A DNA stretch of 64,000 nucleotides from Pseudokineococcus lusitanus (GCF_003751265.1 NZ_RJKN01000002.1:1-64000); one strand, 5' to 3'; counted from the first letter of the stretch, positions 1-9,031 are shown. The notes: a model not told the origin generated them from the sequence alone. Program-made: numbers and translations.

Positions 1-1
1 G

Positions 2-181
2 CCCGCCGGCTGGGGCGACCACGGCCAGCCGCTCGACTGCTCCTACCCCACCGCCGACATGGCCTGGCCCGGCGCGCTCTTGCTCATCAGCGCCGCCGCC
101 ACCGCGACTACCCACCACCGCGAGCCACCCCGACCGCCGGCGCCGCCGGTCGATGAGGAGGACGACCCGCCACCCTTCTGA
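2..181 (+). CDS. C-terminal fragment of an unidentified protein
   Basis: An open frame enters from the left window edge and stops at TGA 179-181, leaving 59 residues. Third positions are almost all G or C, as in the real genes here. The visible part has one hydrophobic stretch (around [16 protein letters not shown]) followed by a Pro/Arg and then Asp/Glu-rich tail ending DPPPF. This would fit the end of a membrane or secreted protein, but no family is recognisable. The beginning lies outside the window, so neither the size nor the reality of the gene can be confirmed. Confidence 0.4.
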   Translation, partial: PAGWGDHGQPLDCSYPTADMAWPGALLLISAAATATTHHREPPRPPAPPVDEEDDPPPF

Positions 182-333
182 TTGCCGCGCCGTCGCCGCT
201 CACGGGCAGGCGGGTCGCCGGGCGCCACCGGTCGGCGGTGGCGGACGCGCCGGCACCTTGCGACACACAGTGCCCTGCGGCCTCCCGGTGACGGTGGAGC
301 CAGGACGGGACGGTGTGCCGAAAGAGGTCCGGA

Positions 334-387
334 GGAGGCCGCGGAGGCCGCGGAGGCCGCGGAGGCCGCGGAGGCCGCGGAGGCCGC
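334..387. repeat. six perfect copies of a 9-bp tandem repeat (GGAGGCCGC)
   Basis: GGAGGCCGC is repeated head to tail six times without a mismatch. It lies in the 402-bp stretch between the truncated gene at the left edge and the 3' end of dacB. In other frames it would give RGG- or RPR-type peptide repeats, but no credible gene covers it. It is most likely a simple slippage-prone minisatellite. Confidence 0.85.
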
Positions 388-612
388 GACGAGATGGCTC
401 GCCCCGGAGCCCTGCTGCTGCCGGCCGGCGTCGCCCCGGACGTCCCCCAGCGGACACCGCGGGCGGCGAGGGCCGGGGCAGATCCGTGCTTGAGGGGGTC
501 CGCAGGGAGGCCGCGAGGGCCACGACGAGGCGGCTCGCCCCGGCGCTCGGCTGCGGCCGGACTGCCCTCGAACCGGACGTTCCTCAGCGGCAGCCGCAGG
601 CGGCGAGGGCCG
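379..612. repeat. imperfect direct duplication including the 3' end of dacB
   Basis: Bases about 379-475 resemble bases about 507-612. Both begin GGAGGCCGCGA, share GGCTCGCCCCGG, and end in CAGCGG(C/A)..CCGC..GGCGGCGAGGGCC. The right copy runs into the last codons of dacB, so the left copy looks like a decayed duplicate of the dacB 3' end plus its downstream flank. Bases 182-333 and 476-506 show no gene or clear signal. The alignment was done by eye with gaps. Confidence 0.45.
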
Positions 613-2074
613 CCGCGATGTCGTCGACGGCCCCGCGCGCCGGCTCGGTCGCGGGGACGGCGTCGGCGAGGACGGCGAAGACCAGGAGGCGGCCGTCGGC
701 GTCGACGACGCCCCCGGCGAGGGCCGTGACACCGGTGAGGGTGCCGGTCTTGGCCCGCACGGTGCCGCGGGCGGCGGGGTCGTCCCGCAGCCGGCCCGTC
801 ATCGAGCCCGAGAGGCCGGCCACGGGCAGCCCGGTGAGGACGGGACGGAGCGCCTCCTCGCGACCGGCCACGGCGAGCAGCTGGACGAGCGCCGTCCCGG
901 TGAGGGCGCTGCCGTCCCCGAGGCCGCTGCCGTCGGCGAGTCGGACGCCGTCCACGTCGACGCCGAGGGCCGCCACCCGGGCGACGACGGCCTGCGCCGC
1001 CGCGTCGGGGGTGACGGGACCGCCGTCCGCCCGGGCGACGAGCAGGGCGAGGACCTCGGCGGCGGTGTTGTCGCTCGCGAGGAGGACGTCCTCGACGACC
1101 TCGGCCAGCGGCGCCGAGCGGACCGCGCCGAGCACCGGGGCGTCGTCGGGGAGGGCGGCGGGGTCGGTGCGGGCGGGGTCGCCGACGACCTCGACGCCCC
1201 GCTCCGCGAGGAGGTCCCCGAGCCGGGCGAGGGCCGCCAGGCCCGGGTCGGGGGTGCGGGGCGCGTACTCGCGCTCGTCCAGCCGGCCGGCGTCGACCGC
1301 GACGCCGGTGACGTCGGCCGCGAAGCCGCCCCCCACGTCACCGTCGGTCCAGCCGGACGGGCGGACCGGACCCGTCGGGGCGAAGGGGTCGGCGAGGCGG
1401 AGCGCGACCGGGCGGGCGGGCCGCGCCGACGACGCGGCGACGGCGTCCGCGAGGTCGGCGAGCCCGGCGCGCCCGGTGACGGCGTCGCCGTCCCCCGCAC
1501 CCGCCGAGAGCAGGACGTCGCCGCCCGCGACGAGGGCGAGCACGGGCACGCCGTCGGCGCCCGCGCCCGCGCCGACGACGGTCGTGGGCAGCGTCGTCGT
1601 CCCGCCCACGGCCGCGAGGGCGGCCGCCGCGGTGAGGACCTTGGCCGTCGACGCCGGCTGGTGGGGCACCGCGGCGCCCTCGTCGAGCAGCACCTCGCCG
1701 CTCGCGGCGTCGGCCACGACGACCGAGCGCGAGGGCCCGAGCTCCGGCGCGGCCACGAGCGGGGCGAGCACCGCGGCCAGCGCCGCCGGGTCCGGGGCGG
1801 GCGCGTCCGTCCCGGCGGCGGCGGCGAGGACGGGACCGGCGGCGGCCGGCGGCAGCGTCGCGCCGGGGGCGTCGGGCCACGGGTCGGGGTCGGGCGGGGG
1901 CGACGTCGTCAGCGGGCCGGGGACGAGGTCGGCGACGTCGGCCGCGGCGAGCCCCCCGGCGGCGACGACGAGCGCGAGCAGGACACCGAGCACCCGGGGC
2001 GCGCGTCGACGACGACGTCGGCGCGGTGCCGCCTCGCCGGAGGGTCCGGCGGGGCGCGACCTCGACGTGCTCAC
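584..2074 (-). CDS. dacB: D-alanyl-D-alanine carboxypeptidase/endopeptidase (penicillin-binding protein 4 type)
   Basis: A peptidase S13 family enzyme that trims or cleaves peptidoglycan peptides outside the membrane. The 496-aa product starts at a GTG preceded by GAGGAGG. It has a basic N-terminus (a run of Arg) and one signal/anchor helix ([18 protein letters not shown]). The active-site triad is visible: STAK (SxxK) in [17 protein letters not shown] (SxN) in [11 protein letters not shown], and KTG in [15 protein letters not shown] near the C-terminus. Longer in-frame starts upstream were rejected because they lack a ribosome site and run into the divergent ppa gene. It is transcribed alone, divergent from ppa. 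Confidence 0.9.
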   Translation of the reverse strand: MSTSRSRPAGPSGEAAPRRRRRRRAPRVLGVLLALVVAAGGLAAADVADLVPGPLTTSPPPDPDPWPDAPGATLPPAAAGPVLAAAAGTDAPAPDPAALAAVLAPLVAAPELGPSRSVVVADAASGEVLLDEGAAVPHQPASTAKVLTAAAALAAVGGTTTLPTTVVGAGAGADGVPVLALVAGGDVLLSAGAGDGDAVTGRAGLADLADAVAASSARPARPVALRLADPFAPTGPVRPSGWTDGDVGGGFAADVTGVAVDAGRLDEREYAPRTPDPGLAALARLGDLLAERGVEVVGDPARTDPAALPDDAPVLGAVRSAPLAEVVEDVLLASDNTAAEVLALLVARADGGPVTPDAAAQAVVARVAALGVDVDGVRLADGSGLGDGSALTGTALVQLLAVAGREEALRPVLTGLPVAGLSGSMTGRLRDDPAARGTVRAKTGTLTGVTALAGGVVDADGRLLVFAVLADAVPATEPARGAVDDIAAALAACGCR

Positions 2075-2240
2075 GCCACCTCCTCGGGGGGGCCGGACGG
2101 GCGATCCCTCGGACCGCGTCGCCGCCCGTGCGGGTCGTGCGCGGCGGGGCCGGCGCCCGCGCGGGCCCGGGCACGGGGGGCGGTGCGCCACACTACGCAG
2201 CGAGCACCAGCAGCCGATCGCAGCCGGGAGGGCACGCACC

Positions 2241-2732
2241 GTGGAGTTCGACGTCACCATCGAGATCCCCAAGGGCAACCGCAACAAGTACGAGGTGGAC
2301 CACGAGACGGGACGGATCCGCCTGGACCGCACCCTCTTCACCGCCACGCGGTACCCGGCCGACTACGGCTTCGTGGACGGCACCCTGGGCGACGACGGCG
2401 ACCCGCTCGACGCGCTCGTCATGCTCGACGAGCCCACCTTCCCGGGCTGCGTCGTGCGCGCCCGCGCGGTCGGGATGTTCCACATGCGCGACGAGGCCGG
2501 TGGCGACGACAAGGTCCTCTGCGTGCCGGCGGGCGACCCCCGCCTCGAGCACATCCAGGACCTCACCGACGTGGGCGAGTTCTACCGCCAGGAGATCGAC
2601 CACTTCTTCCGGATCTACAAGGACCTCGAGCCGGGCAAGTCGGTCGAGGGCTCGCACTGGGTCGGCCGCGCCGAGGCGGAGGCCGAGATCGAGCGCTCCC
2701 GTACCCGGCTCGCCGAGAACGGCGGCCACTGA
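2241..2732 (+). CDS. ppa: inorganic pyrophosphatase
   Basis: A soluble family I pyrophosphatase of 163 aa that hydrolyses PPi to phosphate and pulls biosynthetic reactions forward. The metal-binding signature DGDPLDALV is intact, preceded by DYGFVDGT, and [13 protein letters not shown] is the usual start of the family. GTG 2241 follows GGGAGG at suitable spacing and gives the expected full length. Much longer in-frame extensions are antisense to dacB and not real. It diverges from dacB across a 166-bp gap and ends at a hairpin shared with the convergent MarR gene. Confidence 0.96.
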   Translation: MEFDVTIEIPKGNRNKYEVDHETGRIRLDRTLFTATRYPADYGFVDGTLGDDGDPLDALVMLDEPTFPGCVVRARAVGMFHMRDEAGGDDKVLCVPAGDPRLEHIQDLTDVGEFYRQEIDHFFRIYKDLEPGKSVEGSHWVGRAEAEAEIERSRTRLAENGGH

Positions 2733-2763
2733 CACCACCGCCCCGCCGTCCGGCGGGCACCCC

Positions 2764-2799
2764 GACCGCCCCGCAGCCGCCCGTCGGCGCGGGGCGGTC
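2764..2799. terminator. hairpin terminator between ppa and the MarR gene
   Basis: GACCGCCCCGC (2764-2774) pairs perfectly with GCGGGGCGGTC (2789-2799) around a 14-nt loop. It sits between two convergent genes and can serve both strands. There is no U-tract. Confidence 0.65.
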
Positions 2800-2858
2800 G
2801 TGCGTCCGGGCCCGACCCCGGCGGAGAGAGGTCCGGTCGTCAGGTCCGGTCGGCCCGG

Positions 2859-3362
2859 TCAGACGTCGTTGAAGCGGCCCAGGAGCCGCGCGAGCGTGCG
2901 GACGTCCTCGACGTCCCACTCCGCCAGCCGGTCCCGCATGAGCCCGCGCCGCTGGTCGCGCTGCACGGAGAAGCGTTCGCGGCCCTCCGCGGTGAGGCGG
3001 ACGAGCGAGGCCCGGCGGTCGACCGGGTCGTCGGTCCGCTCGACGAGGCCGAGCGCGACGAGCTGCGTCAGCTGGCGCGACGTCGTCGGCTTGCCGATGC
3101 CGAGGAAGGCGGCGAGGTCCGTCGTGCGCTCGGCGCCGACGGACGACAGCCGCAGGAGGATGCCGTACGCGGCGGGGTCGAGCGACGGGTCCAGCGCCGT
3201 CGTCACCGACCGCCCGTAGAGGCGCGCCCGGCGCACGAGGAGGCCGATCTGCGCCTCCATGTCGGCGACGGCGGCCTCGTGCTCCTCGGAGAGCGCCGAG
3301 CCGGCGAGGGGGCCGGCGCCCTGCTCGCCGGGGCCCGCGTCGCCGGCGTCGCCCGCGGTCAC
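2859..3362 (-). CDS. MarR-family transcriptional regulator
   Basis: A 167-aa winged-helix regulator. The centre reads LSSVGAERTTDLAAFLGIGKPTTSRQLTQLVALGLVERTDDP VDRRASLVRLT, the typical MarR recognition helix and wing (DxRxxxxxLT). The GTG start overlaps the stop of the upstream reductase/HAD fusion in GTGA (3359-3362), so the two are translationally coupled. Being co-transcribed behind an enzyme that acts on acyl or carboxylic substrates, it may sense a related small acid and repress its own operon. That is inference; no operator was identified. Confidence 0.88.
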   Translation of the reverse strand: MTAGDAGDAGPGEQGAGPLAGSALSEEHEAAVADMEAQIGLLVRRARLYGRSVTTALDPSLDPAAYGILLRLSSVGAERTTDLAAFLGIGKPTTSRQLTQLVALGLVERTDDPVDRRASLVRLTAEGRERFSVQRDQRRGLMRDRLAEWDVEDVRTLARLLGRFNDV

Positions 3363-5671
3363 GGCCGGCCTCCCCGGGCCGTGCGCAGCCGGCGCGGCAG
3401 CGTGGTCCGCGCGGCCCACACCTCGACCGGCCAGCCCGCCCCGCGCGCCGCGCGCAGCAGCGGCACGTCGGGCGAGACGGCCGTCGGCAGGCCGACCGCG
3501 CGCAGCAGCGGCAGGTCGGAGTGGCTGTCCGCGTAGGCGTACGAGCGCGAGAGGTCGAAGCCGTGGACCTCGGCGTAGCGCACGACCCATGCCGCACGGC
3601 CCTCGCCGACGAGCGGCGGGGCGGTGAGGTGACCGGTGGCGCGGCCGTCGGCGTCCACGGCGAGCCGGGCGGTGACGACCTCGTCGAAGAAGGGCGCCAG
3701 CGGTCGGGCCAGCTGCTCGACGGCGCCCGTCAGCAGGACCGTCCGGTGGCCGGCCGCGCGGTGCTCGGCGACGCGGCGCAGCGCCGCGTCGCTCGCCCGC
3801 TCCAGCAGCGCCGGGGCGAGGGCCTCGTCGGCGAGCCGGTCGAGCAGCGCCACGTCCGCCCCGCGGTACCGGCGGTAGACCTGCCGGAGGAAGTCGCTCC
3901 GGTCGCGGCGCTCCGCCATGAGCATCGACGGGAGCCGGCCGGCCAGCGACGCGACCTCGCGGGCGGCCCGCACCCCGCCGAGGCCCGGCAGGCGCGTCCA
4001 CAGGTACGTCTCGACGACGTTCGCGGTCAGCAGCGTGCCGTCGAGGTCGAAGACCGCGAGCACGTCGGTCGGCGGCGCGTCCGGCGCCGCGGGGACGAGC
4101 GCGCGGCGGACGCCCGCCGGCCCCCGCTTCGCGCGCAGCCGGCGCAGCTCGTCCTGCTTGCGGACGGGCTTGGTGACGCTCGGCACGTGGACGTCGCGCA
4201 TGTAGTGCGTCCAGTCGACGACGGCCGTGTCGAAGCCGAGGGCAGGCACGTCGGCCGGGTCGAGCGAGCGGTGCAGCGCCAGCGTGGCGTCGTCGACGAA
4301 GTGCAGCTCGGACTGCGTGTACGGCAGGTACAGGTCCGAGTACTGGCGCAGCGTCCGCAGCCGGGTGCCCAGCCGGTCGAGGTCGCGGCTCCAGCCGCGC
4401 ACGCGCTCCGAGCGGGGCACGTAGGTCAGCACCTTCTCGGCGCTGCGGTGCAGCCCCTCCCCGAGGGCGAGCCGGCGCTCGACGCGGGCGGCGCCGGGGA
4501 ACTCCCACGTCGGCAGCGGGCCGGAGGGCTCGCCCGTGTCGAAGGGGTGCGCGAGGAAGTGCTCGCGGACCAGCTCGTAGAGCCGGCGGAAGGTCAGCGG
4601 GTTCCGCGCGCCCGAGGACACGTGGAAGTACTGCGGCGAGCCGGGCTCCGGCGTCGTCGCGCAGACGGCGACGAGGGCGTTGACGACGTGGTCGACGGGG
4701 ACGACGTCGATCGTCGCGTCGGGCGCCGCCGGGACCTCGGGGAGCTCGCCGCGGCCGTAGGCCATGATCAGCGGCTCGGCCATCTTGAAGCCCTCGATCC
4801 ACCCCGGGTAGGGGTGCTCGAGCGCCGACTCGACGATCGAGGGGCGCACGACGCTGACGGGCAGGGTCGCGCCGGCCTCCTCGACGACGCGCTCCCCCAG
4901 CGCCTTGGTGAAGGTGTAGACGTCCGTCCAGCCGAGGCTGTGGCCGCGCTGGCGCCCGGCCTCGCGCTGCTCGGCCAGCACCCACTCGCGACGGCGACGC
5001 TCGGCGTCCGCGGCCACGGTGAGGGGCCCGGCGCGCCCGTGGAGGGCCTGCGCCTCGGCGTTCAGCCGGGCGAGGACGTCAGGGGTGCGGCTGTCCTCCT
5101 CGACGCGGACGGCGAGGCGCTGCGCCGCGGCGAGCTCGACCCGCCAGTCGACGGTGTGCTCGACCGGCGCCTCGGGCACCGGGCCGCGGCGACGCCCGGA
5201 GACGTACGCCGTCGACACGTGCACGTAGTGGACGGGACCGCGGTCGCCCCGCCCCGGGCCGGGGGCACCGGCCTCGACGACGCGGTCGAGCAGGTGCTGC
5301 GTGCCGACGACGTTGGCCGCGAAGGCCTCCTGGATCGGCGGGGCGAAGCTCACCTCGCCGGCGCAGTGGACGACGACGTCGAGGTCGCGGGGCAGCGCCG
5401 GGACGTCGGAGAGGTCGCCCTCGATCACCTCGACGCGGGCGGCCAGGGCCTCGGCACCGCCGGCGGCCTCGACCGCGGGCGCGAAGGTGCGGCGCCGCAG
5501 GAGGCGGGCGACGCGGTCGGCGGCGGGCTGCCCGGCCTTCGGCCGGACGAGCACGACGGGGCGCACCCCCGGCACCTCGACGAGCAGCGTGCGCAGCAGC
5601 GCCTCGCCGATGAAGCCGGTGACCCCGGTGACGAGGACGCGACGTCCGTCGAGGGCGTCCGTGAGGCGCAC
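3359..5671 (-). CDS. SDR/fatty acyl-CoA reductase-like domain fused to HAD-IB phosphatase
   Basis: A two-domain cytosolic protein of 770 aa. The N-terminal half is an extended SDR of the male-sterility/acyl-CoA reductase type: TGVTGFIG binds NAD(P)H, VHVSTAYVSG supplies the Ser/Thr, and YTFTKALGE is the catalytic YxxxK, followed by VRPSIVES. After about residue 500 comes a HAD-IB hydrolase with FDLDGTLL as motif I and ADSHSDLPLL as motif IV. Its C-terminus closely resembles the stand-alone HAD protein at 46754-47461. Substrates are unknown; an acyl-CoA or acyl-phosphate route is possible. The GTG at 5671 was chosen because GGAGGG precedes it; a GTG at 5698 is in frame but has no ribosome site. 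It is coupled to the MarR gene. Confidence 0.85.
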   Translation of the reverse strand: MRLTDALDGRRVLVTGVTGFIGEALLRTLLVEVPGVRPVVLVRPKAGQPAADRVARLLRRRTFAPAVEAAGGAEALAARVEVIEGDLSDVPALPRDLDVVVHCAGEVSFAPPIQEAFAANVVGTQHLLDRVVEAGAPGPGRGDRGPVHYVHVSTAYVSGRRRGPVPEAPVEHTVDWRVELAAAQRLAVRVEEDSRTPDVLARLNAEAQALHGRAGPLTVAADAERRRREWVLAEQREAGRQRGHSLGWTDVYTFTKALGERVVEEAGATLPVSVVRPSIVESALEHPYPGWIEGFKMAEPLIMAYGRGELPEVPAAPDATIDVVPVDHVVNALVAVCATTPEPGSPQYFHVSSGARNPLTFRRLYELVREHFLAHPFDTGEPSGPLPTWEFPGAARVERRLALGEGLHRSAEKVLTYVPRSERVRGWSRDLDRLGTRLRTLRQYSDLYLPYTQSELHFVDDATLALHRSLDPADVPALGFDTAVVDWTHYMRDVHVPSVTKPVRKQDELRRLRAKRGPAGVRRALVPAAPDAPPTDVLAVFDLDGTLLTANVVETYLWTRLPGLGGVRAAREVASLAGRLPSMLMAERRDRSDFLRQVYRRYRGADVALLDRLADEALAPALLERASDAALRRVAEHRAAGHRTVLLTGAVEQLARPLAPFFDEVVTARLAVDADGRATGHLTAPPLVGEGRAAWVVRYAEVHGFDLSRSYAYADSHSDLPLLRAVGLPTAVSPDVPLLRAARGAGWPVEVWAARTTLPRRLRTARGGRP

Positions 5672-5939
5672 CTGCGCGCTCCCTCCGCTCGTGGCCACCC
5701 GGGCGACCGCCGCCCGGGCCGACGGGGCCGGGCCCCGCGGTCGTGCCGCGGGCCGTCCCGGCGCGCGGGTCCTCGCGCCGGCCGTCAGACCGGCGCCGAC
5801 CCTACGGGAGCCCGAGACCCGCCCGGCGCACGCCGCGGCCGGGGAGGCGGGCCCCCGTGCCGGGCCGCCCCCCGCGCGTCGTCGTCCGCCGTCGCCCCGC
5901 CCGCCGGGGGCCGGCTCCCGGGGCCGTCACCGCCCGCCG

Positions 5940-6260
5940 TCAGGCGTCGTCGCCCAGCTCGGCGAGGGCGGCCTCCCAGCGCCGACGACGCTCGTCGTCG
6001 TCCTGCTCCCACCAGGGCGTGCCCCGCTCTCCGAGACCGGTCTTCGCCGCCTGCACGCGGGCGCGCGCGCGACCTACCGCCTCCTCGTCGCCCGACCTGC
6101 GGCCGGTCCGGACGCCGCTGCGGCCCACGCCGAGGTGGTGCAGCAGCCGCGCGCGGACGTCGTCCGGGAGCCCGGGGTCCTGCGCGCGCCAGCGGCGGCC
6201 GTCGACGACGAGCCACCGCCCGTCCTCGGTGCGCGTGACATCCCGGCCCATGCCGCCCAT
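5940..6260 (-). CDS. small conserved actinobacterial protein of unknown function
   Basis: 106 aa, hydrophilic and highly charged. It resembles a short actinobacterial family with a GRWLVVDGRRWRAQDP opening, a helical middle with ARVQAAKTGLGERG, then PWWEQ and an Arg/Glu-rich end. The opening reads like a small beta-strand module with two Trp. No signal peptide or catalytic motif is visible. Two ATGs (6260 and 6251) are possible and neither has a good ribosome site. It diverges from the DJ-1 gene. I recognise the family pattern but know of no function. Confidence 0.75.
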   Translation of the reverse strand: MGGMGRDVTRTEDGRWLVVDGRRWRAQDPGLPDDVRARLLHHLGVGRSGVRTGRRSGDEEAVGRARARVQAAKTGLGERGTPWWEQDDDERRRRWEAALAELGDDA

Positions 6261-6332
6261 CGTGGGTCCGCGCCGCGGGGGCGGCCCGCCCGGGGGGCGC
6301 CGCTCGTCGGGCGGAGGGCCGGGGCCCGTGCC

Positions 6333-6338
6333 TACCGT
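6333..6338 (+). promoter_or_regulatory. candidate -10 element (TACCGT) for the DJ-1/PfpI gene
   Basis: TACCGT lies about 70 nt before the ATG at 6408, in the divergent gap with the small conserved gene. It fits the TASSST-like -10 of actinobacterial vegetative promoters. No -35 was assigned. Confidence 0.35.
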
Positions 6339-6407
6339 GGCGGCGCAGGGGCGCCCGGCGCCCGCAGCGCGTCCGCCGGTGGCGGGCGCCGACCCGAGGA
6401 GATCCCC

Positions 6408-6965
6408 ATGGCAGGACAGCTGGAGGGCGTGCGCGTCGCGTTCCTCGCCGCCGACGGCGTCGAGCAGGTCGAGCTCGTCGAGCCCCGCAAGGCCCTGGAG
6501 GCCGAGGGCGCGACGGTGCACCTGCTCTCCCCCGGCACGGACGCGATCCAGGCCATGAACGGCGACATCGAGCCCGCCGACACCTTCACGCCGGACCGCG
6601 CCGTGGCCGACGCGTCGGTCGACGAGTACGACGCCCTCGTGCTGCCCGGCGGCACGGTGAACCCCGACAAGCTCCGCATCGAGGAGGCCGCGGTCTCCTT
6701 CGTGCGCTCCTTCGTCGAGGCCGGCAAGCCGGTCGGGGCCATCTGCCACGGCCCGTGGACGCTCGTCGAGGCCGGCGTCCTCCAGGGCCGCCGCGTCGCG
6801 TCGTGGCCGAGCCTCGCCACCGACATCGCCAACGCGGGCGGCACCCGCGTCGACGAGGAGGTCGTCGTCGACGGCACGCTGGTGTCGAGCCGCAACCCCG
6901 ACGACATCCCGGCGTTCAACGCCAAGCTCGTCGAGGTCTTCGCGGGGGCCCGGACCCCCGCCTGA
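6408..6965 (+). CDS. DJ-1/PfpI family protein (type 1 glutamine amidotransferase-like)
   Basis: A soluble 185-aa protein of the PfpI/YhbO branch, linked to stress protection (deglycase or protease activity is reported for relatives, and debated). It shows the family landmarks: an N-terminal VAFLAADGVEQVELVEP strand-loop, the nucleophile elbow GAICHGPW with the reactive Cys followed by His, and PGGTVNPD earlier for the conserved Gly-rich loop. ATG 6408 follows GAGGAG. It is transcribed alone and ends at a 20-bp hairpin. Confidence 0.92.
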   Translation: MAGQLEGVRVAFLAADGVEQVELVEPRKALEAEGATVHLLSPGTDAIQAMNGDIEPADTFTPDRAVADASVDEYDALVLPGGTVNPDKLRIEEAAVSFVRSFVEAGKPVGAICHGPWTLVEAGVLQGRRVASWPSLATDIANAGGTRVDEEVVVDGTLVSSRNPDDIPAFNAKLVEVFAGARTPA

Positions 6966-6999
6966 CCCCTCGACCGCCCCCGAGGGCCACGCAGGACCC

Positions 7000-7044
7000 A
7001 CGACGACGGCGCGCCGCCCCTCCCGGGCGGCGCGCCGTCGTCGT
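7000..7044. terminator. bidirectional hairpin terminator, 20-bp perfect stem
   Basis: Bases 7000-7019 pair without mismatch to 7025-7044 around the loop CTCCC. It lies between the convergent DJ-1 gene and the gene ending at 7065. It is the longest perfect hairpin found in the window and has no U-tract. Confidence 0.8.
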
Positions 7045-7064
7045 CCCGCCGCCGCACCCGACCG

Positions 7065-7721
7065 TCAGCCGGGGCGGGCGTCCTCGACCGTCGAGACGAC
7101 CCGCACGAGCGAGGGCGCGGGCGGGCTCGAGCCGAAGCCGAAGCGCACCGGCGGCTCGACGGGTGCCAGCGCGCCGAGGTCCTCGCCGTCCCACGTCGCC
7201 CGGGCGGCGACGACGGCGCGGACGTCCCGGGCGCCGTACCACTCGCGCCGGCCGCCGCCGGCGCTCCCCCGCGTCCGCACGCCCCGCAGGACGACCCGGG
7301 CCACGGGGTCCACCGCGGCGGCGAAGGCGGGGGCCGCCGCGAGCGGGCCGGGGACGCAGCGCAGCAGGAGGCCCAGCGGCGTCCGGCCGCCGAGGACCAG
7401 GCGGACGGAGAGCGGGCCGGCGTCCACGACCCACTCCGCCCCGGGCCGCACGGGCGGCGTCGTCACCACGACGTCGACGACCCGGGCCTCGTCGAAGGTG
7501 TAGACGCCCGTGACGTAGTCGGCGACCTCCTGCGTCGGGGCGAGGAGGACGCGGTGCCCGTCCGGGCGCTCGACCATGACGTCGGTGAAGGCGCCCGCCG
7601 CCCCGGCGCCGAAGGGCGAGCGGTGCCAGTGGCCGACGACGACGCGGGTGCCGCCCGTCGTGCCCAGGCCGGCGATGGCCCCCGTGAAGCGCCGCCGGGC
7701 CGGGGCGCCCGCGCGGCTCAC
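7065..7721 (-). CDS. conserved hypothetical protein coupled to an MFS exporter
   Basis: 218 aa, no signal peptide or membrane helix. It starts with GTG overlapping the MFS stop (GTGA, 7718-7721), so the two are translated together. The N-terminal part reads FTGAIAGLGTTGGTRVVVGHWHRSPFG and DVMVERPDGHRVLLAPT, a pattern I recall from uncharacterised actinobacterial proteins. The rest is beta-rich (VDAGPLSVRLVLGGRTPLG). No catalytic motif is seen. Coupling suggests a role connected to the exporter, but this is only contextual. Confidence 0.8.
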   Translation of the reverse strand: MSRAGAPARRRFTGAIAGLGTTGGTRVVVGHWHRSPFGAGAAGAFTDVMVERPDGHRVLLAPTQEVADYVTGVYTFDEARVVDVVVTTPPVRPGAEWVVDAGPLSVRLVLGGRTPLGLLLRCVPGPLAAAPAFAAAVDPVARVVLRGVRTRGSAGGGRREWYGARDVRAVVAARATWDGEDLGALAPVEPPVRFGFGSSPPAPSLVRVVSTVEDARPG

Positions 7722-9013
7722 GGCGTCGCCCCGGGGGCGCCGTCGCCGGCCGGCGCGAGGAGGGACCGGCTGCGGCGCAGCAGCAGCGCGAGGACGAGCG
7801 CCCCGAGCAGGCAGCCGCCCGCCAGGACGGCCACGCCGACCCAGCCGGCACCCGTCCACGCCGCCCCGGCCGCCGTGCCGCCGACGGAGGAGCCGGCGTA
7901 GTAGGCGACGAGGTAGGCCGAGGCGGCCTGCGCGGTGGCCCGCCCGCCCACGGCCGCCCGGGCCGCCACCCAGCCGCTCGCGACGCCGTGGGCGGCGAAG
8001 AAGCCCGTCGTGAGGACGGCGAGGCCGAGGACGAGGACCCACAGCGGGCCGGGCGCCGTGAGGGCGACGCCCGCCACGGCGACGGCCACGGCGACCGGCA
8101 CGACGGCACGACGGCCGAGGACGTCGGCGAGGCGGCCCGCCGAGGTCGACGACACCGACCCGAGGGCGTAGACGACGAAGACGAGGCCGGCGAGCGCCGG
8201 CCCGAGGTCGTACGGCGGGCCCGCCAGGCGGAAGCCGACGGCGTTGAAGACGGCCATGAACCCCGCCATGAGGAGGAAGGCGAGCCCGTAGAGGGCGAGC
8301 AGCGCCGGGTCGGTGAGGACGCCCCGGGTGCGCCGTCCGAGCTCGCGCACCCCGGCGGGCGCGGGCACGAAGCGCCGGGACGGCGGCAGCACGCGTCGGA
8401 CGACGAGCGCGCACCCCAGCGCGAGCAGCGCCGTGACGCCCGTCGCCAGCCGCCAGCCGCCGAGCTCGGCGAGGCCCGACGACGACAGCCGCCCGACCAT
8501 GCCGCCGACGGCGTTGCCGCCGACGTAGAGGCCCGTGGCCCAGCCGGCCGCGGACGGGTGGACCTCCTCGCGGAGGTACGCCACGGCGACGGCGGGCAGG
8601 CCCGCGAGCGCCAGCCCCTGCACGCCCCGCAATACGACGAGCACGTGCCAGGTGGGGGCGAGGGCGCACGCCAGGCCGAGGACCGAGGCGGCGAGCAGGG
8701 AGCCGTGGACGAGCCGCGTGCGGCCGACGCGCTCGGACACCGGCGCCGCGAGCAGGAGGCCGAGGGCCAGGCCGGCGGTCGCCGCGGAGACGGCGAGGGT
8801 CGACGTGCTCGCGCTGACGCCGAGGTCGGCCGACAGCAGCGGCAGCAGCGGCTGCTGCACGTAGAGCAGCGCGAAGGTGACGAGCGCGGCGAGGAAGAGC
8901 GCCGTGGACGCGCGGCGCAGCCCCGGCTCGCCGCGGCGGTAGCCCTCGGCCCCCGACGTCGCGGCGGGCCCGCCCCCGGGCGGTGCGGCGGGCGCGGGGC
9001 GGCGGCGGGGCAC
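7718..9013 (-). CDS. MFS transporter (YnfM-like drug/metabolite exporter)
   Basis: A 431-aa integral membrane protein with about twelve hydrophobic helices. The loop 2-3 signature is recognisable (APVSERVGRTRLV), with a second copy between the halves (GRLADVLGRRAVV). The first helix region FALLYVQQPLLPLLSADLGVS is typical of the YnfM/CmlR branch of proton-driven exporters. The GTG start has no ribosome site; instead TAGCGT lies exactly 6 nt upstream, suggesting leaderless translation. It is first in an operon with the hypothetical gene at 7065. Substrate unknown. Confidence 0.9.
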   Translation of the reverse strand: MPRRRPAPAAPPGGGPAATSGAEGYRRGEPGLRRASTALFLAALVTFALLYVQQPLLPLLSADLGVSASTSTLAVSAATAGLALGLLLAAPVSERVGRTRLVHGSLLAASVLGLACALAPTWHVLVVLRGVQGLALAGLPAVAVAYLREEVHPSAAGWATGLYVGGNAVGGMVGRLSSSGLAELGGWRLATGVTALLALGCALVVRRVLPPSRRFVPAPAGVRELGRRTRGVLTDPALLALYGLAFLLMAGFMAVFNAVGFRLAGPPYDLGPALAGLVFVVYALGSVSSTSAGRLADVLGRRAVVPVAVAVAVAGVALTAPGPLWVLVLGLAVLTTGFFAAHGVASGWVAARAAVGGRATAQAASAYLVAYYAGSSVGGTAAGAAWTGAGWVGVAVLAGGCLLGALVLALLLRRSRSLLAPAGDGAPGATP

Positions 9014-9019
9014 GCCGCG

Positions 9020-9025
9020 ACGCTA
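9020..9025 (-). promoter_or_regulatory. leaderless -10 element (TAGCGT) of the MFS gene
   Basis: On the minus strand TAGCGT is followed by 6 nt and then the GTG at 9013, so transcription would start at or next to the start codon. The -35 region would fall inside the hairpin at 9032-9053. Confidence 0.6.
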
Positions 9026-9031
9026 GCCCCG

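Noticed and set aside
313-729. Arg/Gly-rich protein with RGG repeats on the plus strand
   Set aside because: The repeats come from a 9-bp minisatellite, the frame continues antisense into dacB, and there is no convincing start.
5672-5939. Possible small gene between the reductase/HAD fusion and the small conserved protein
   Set aside because: No frame here combines a start, ribosome site and plausible protein; it is probably the upstream region of the MarR operon.
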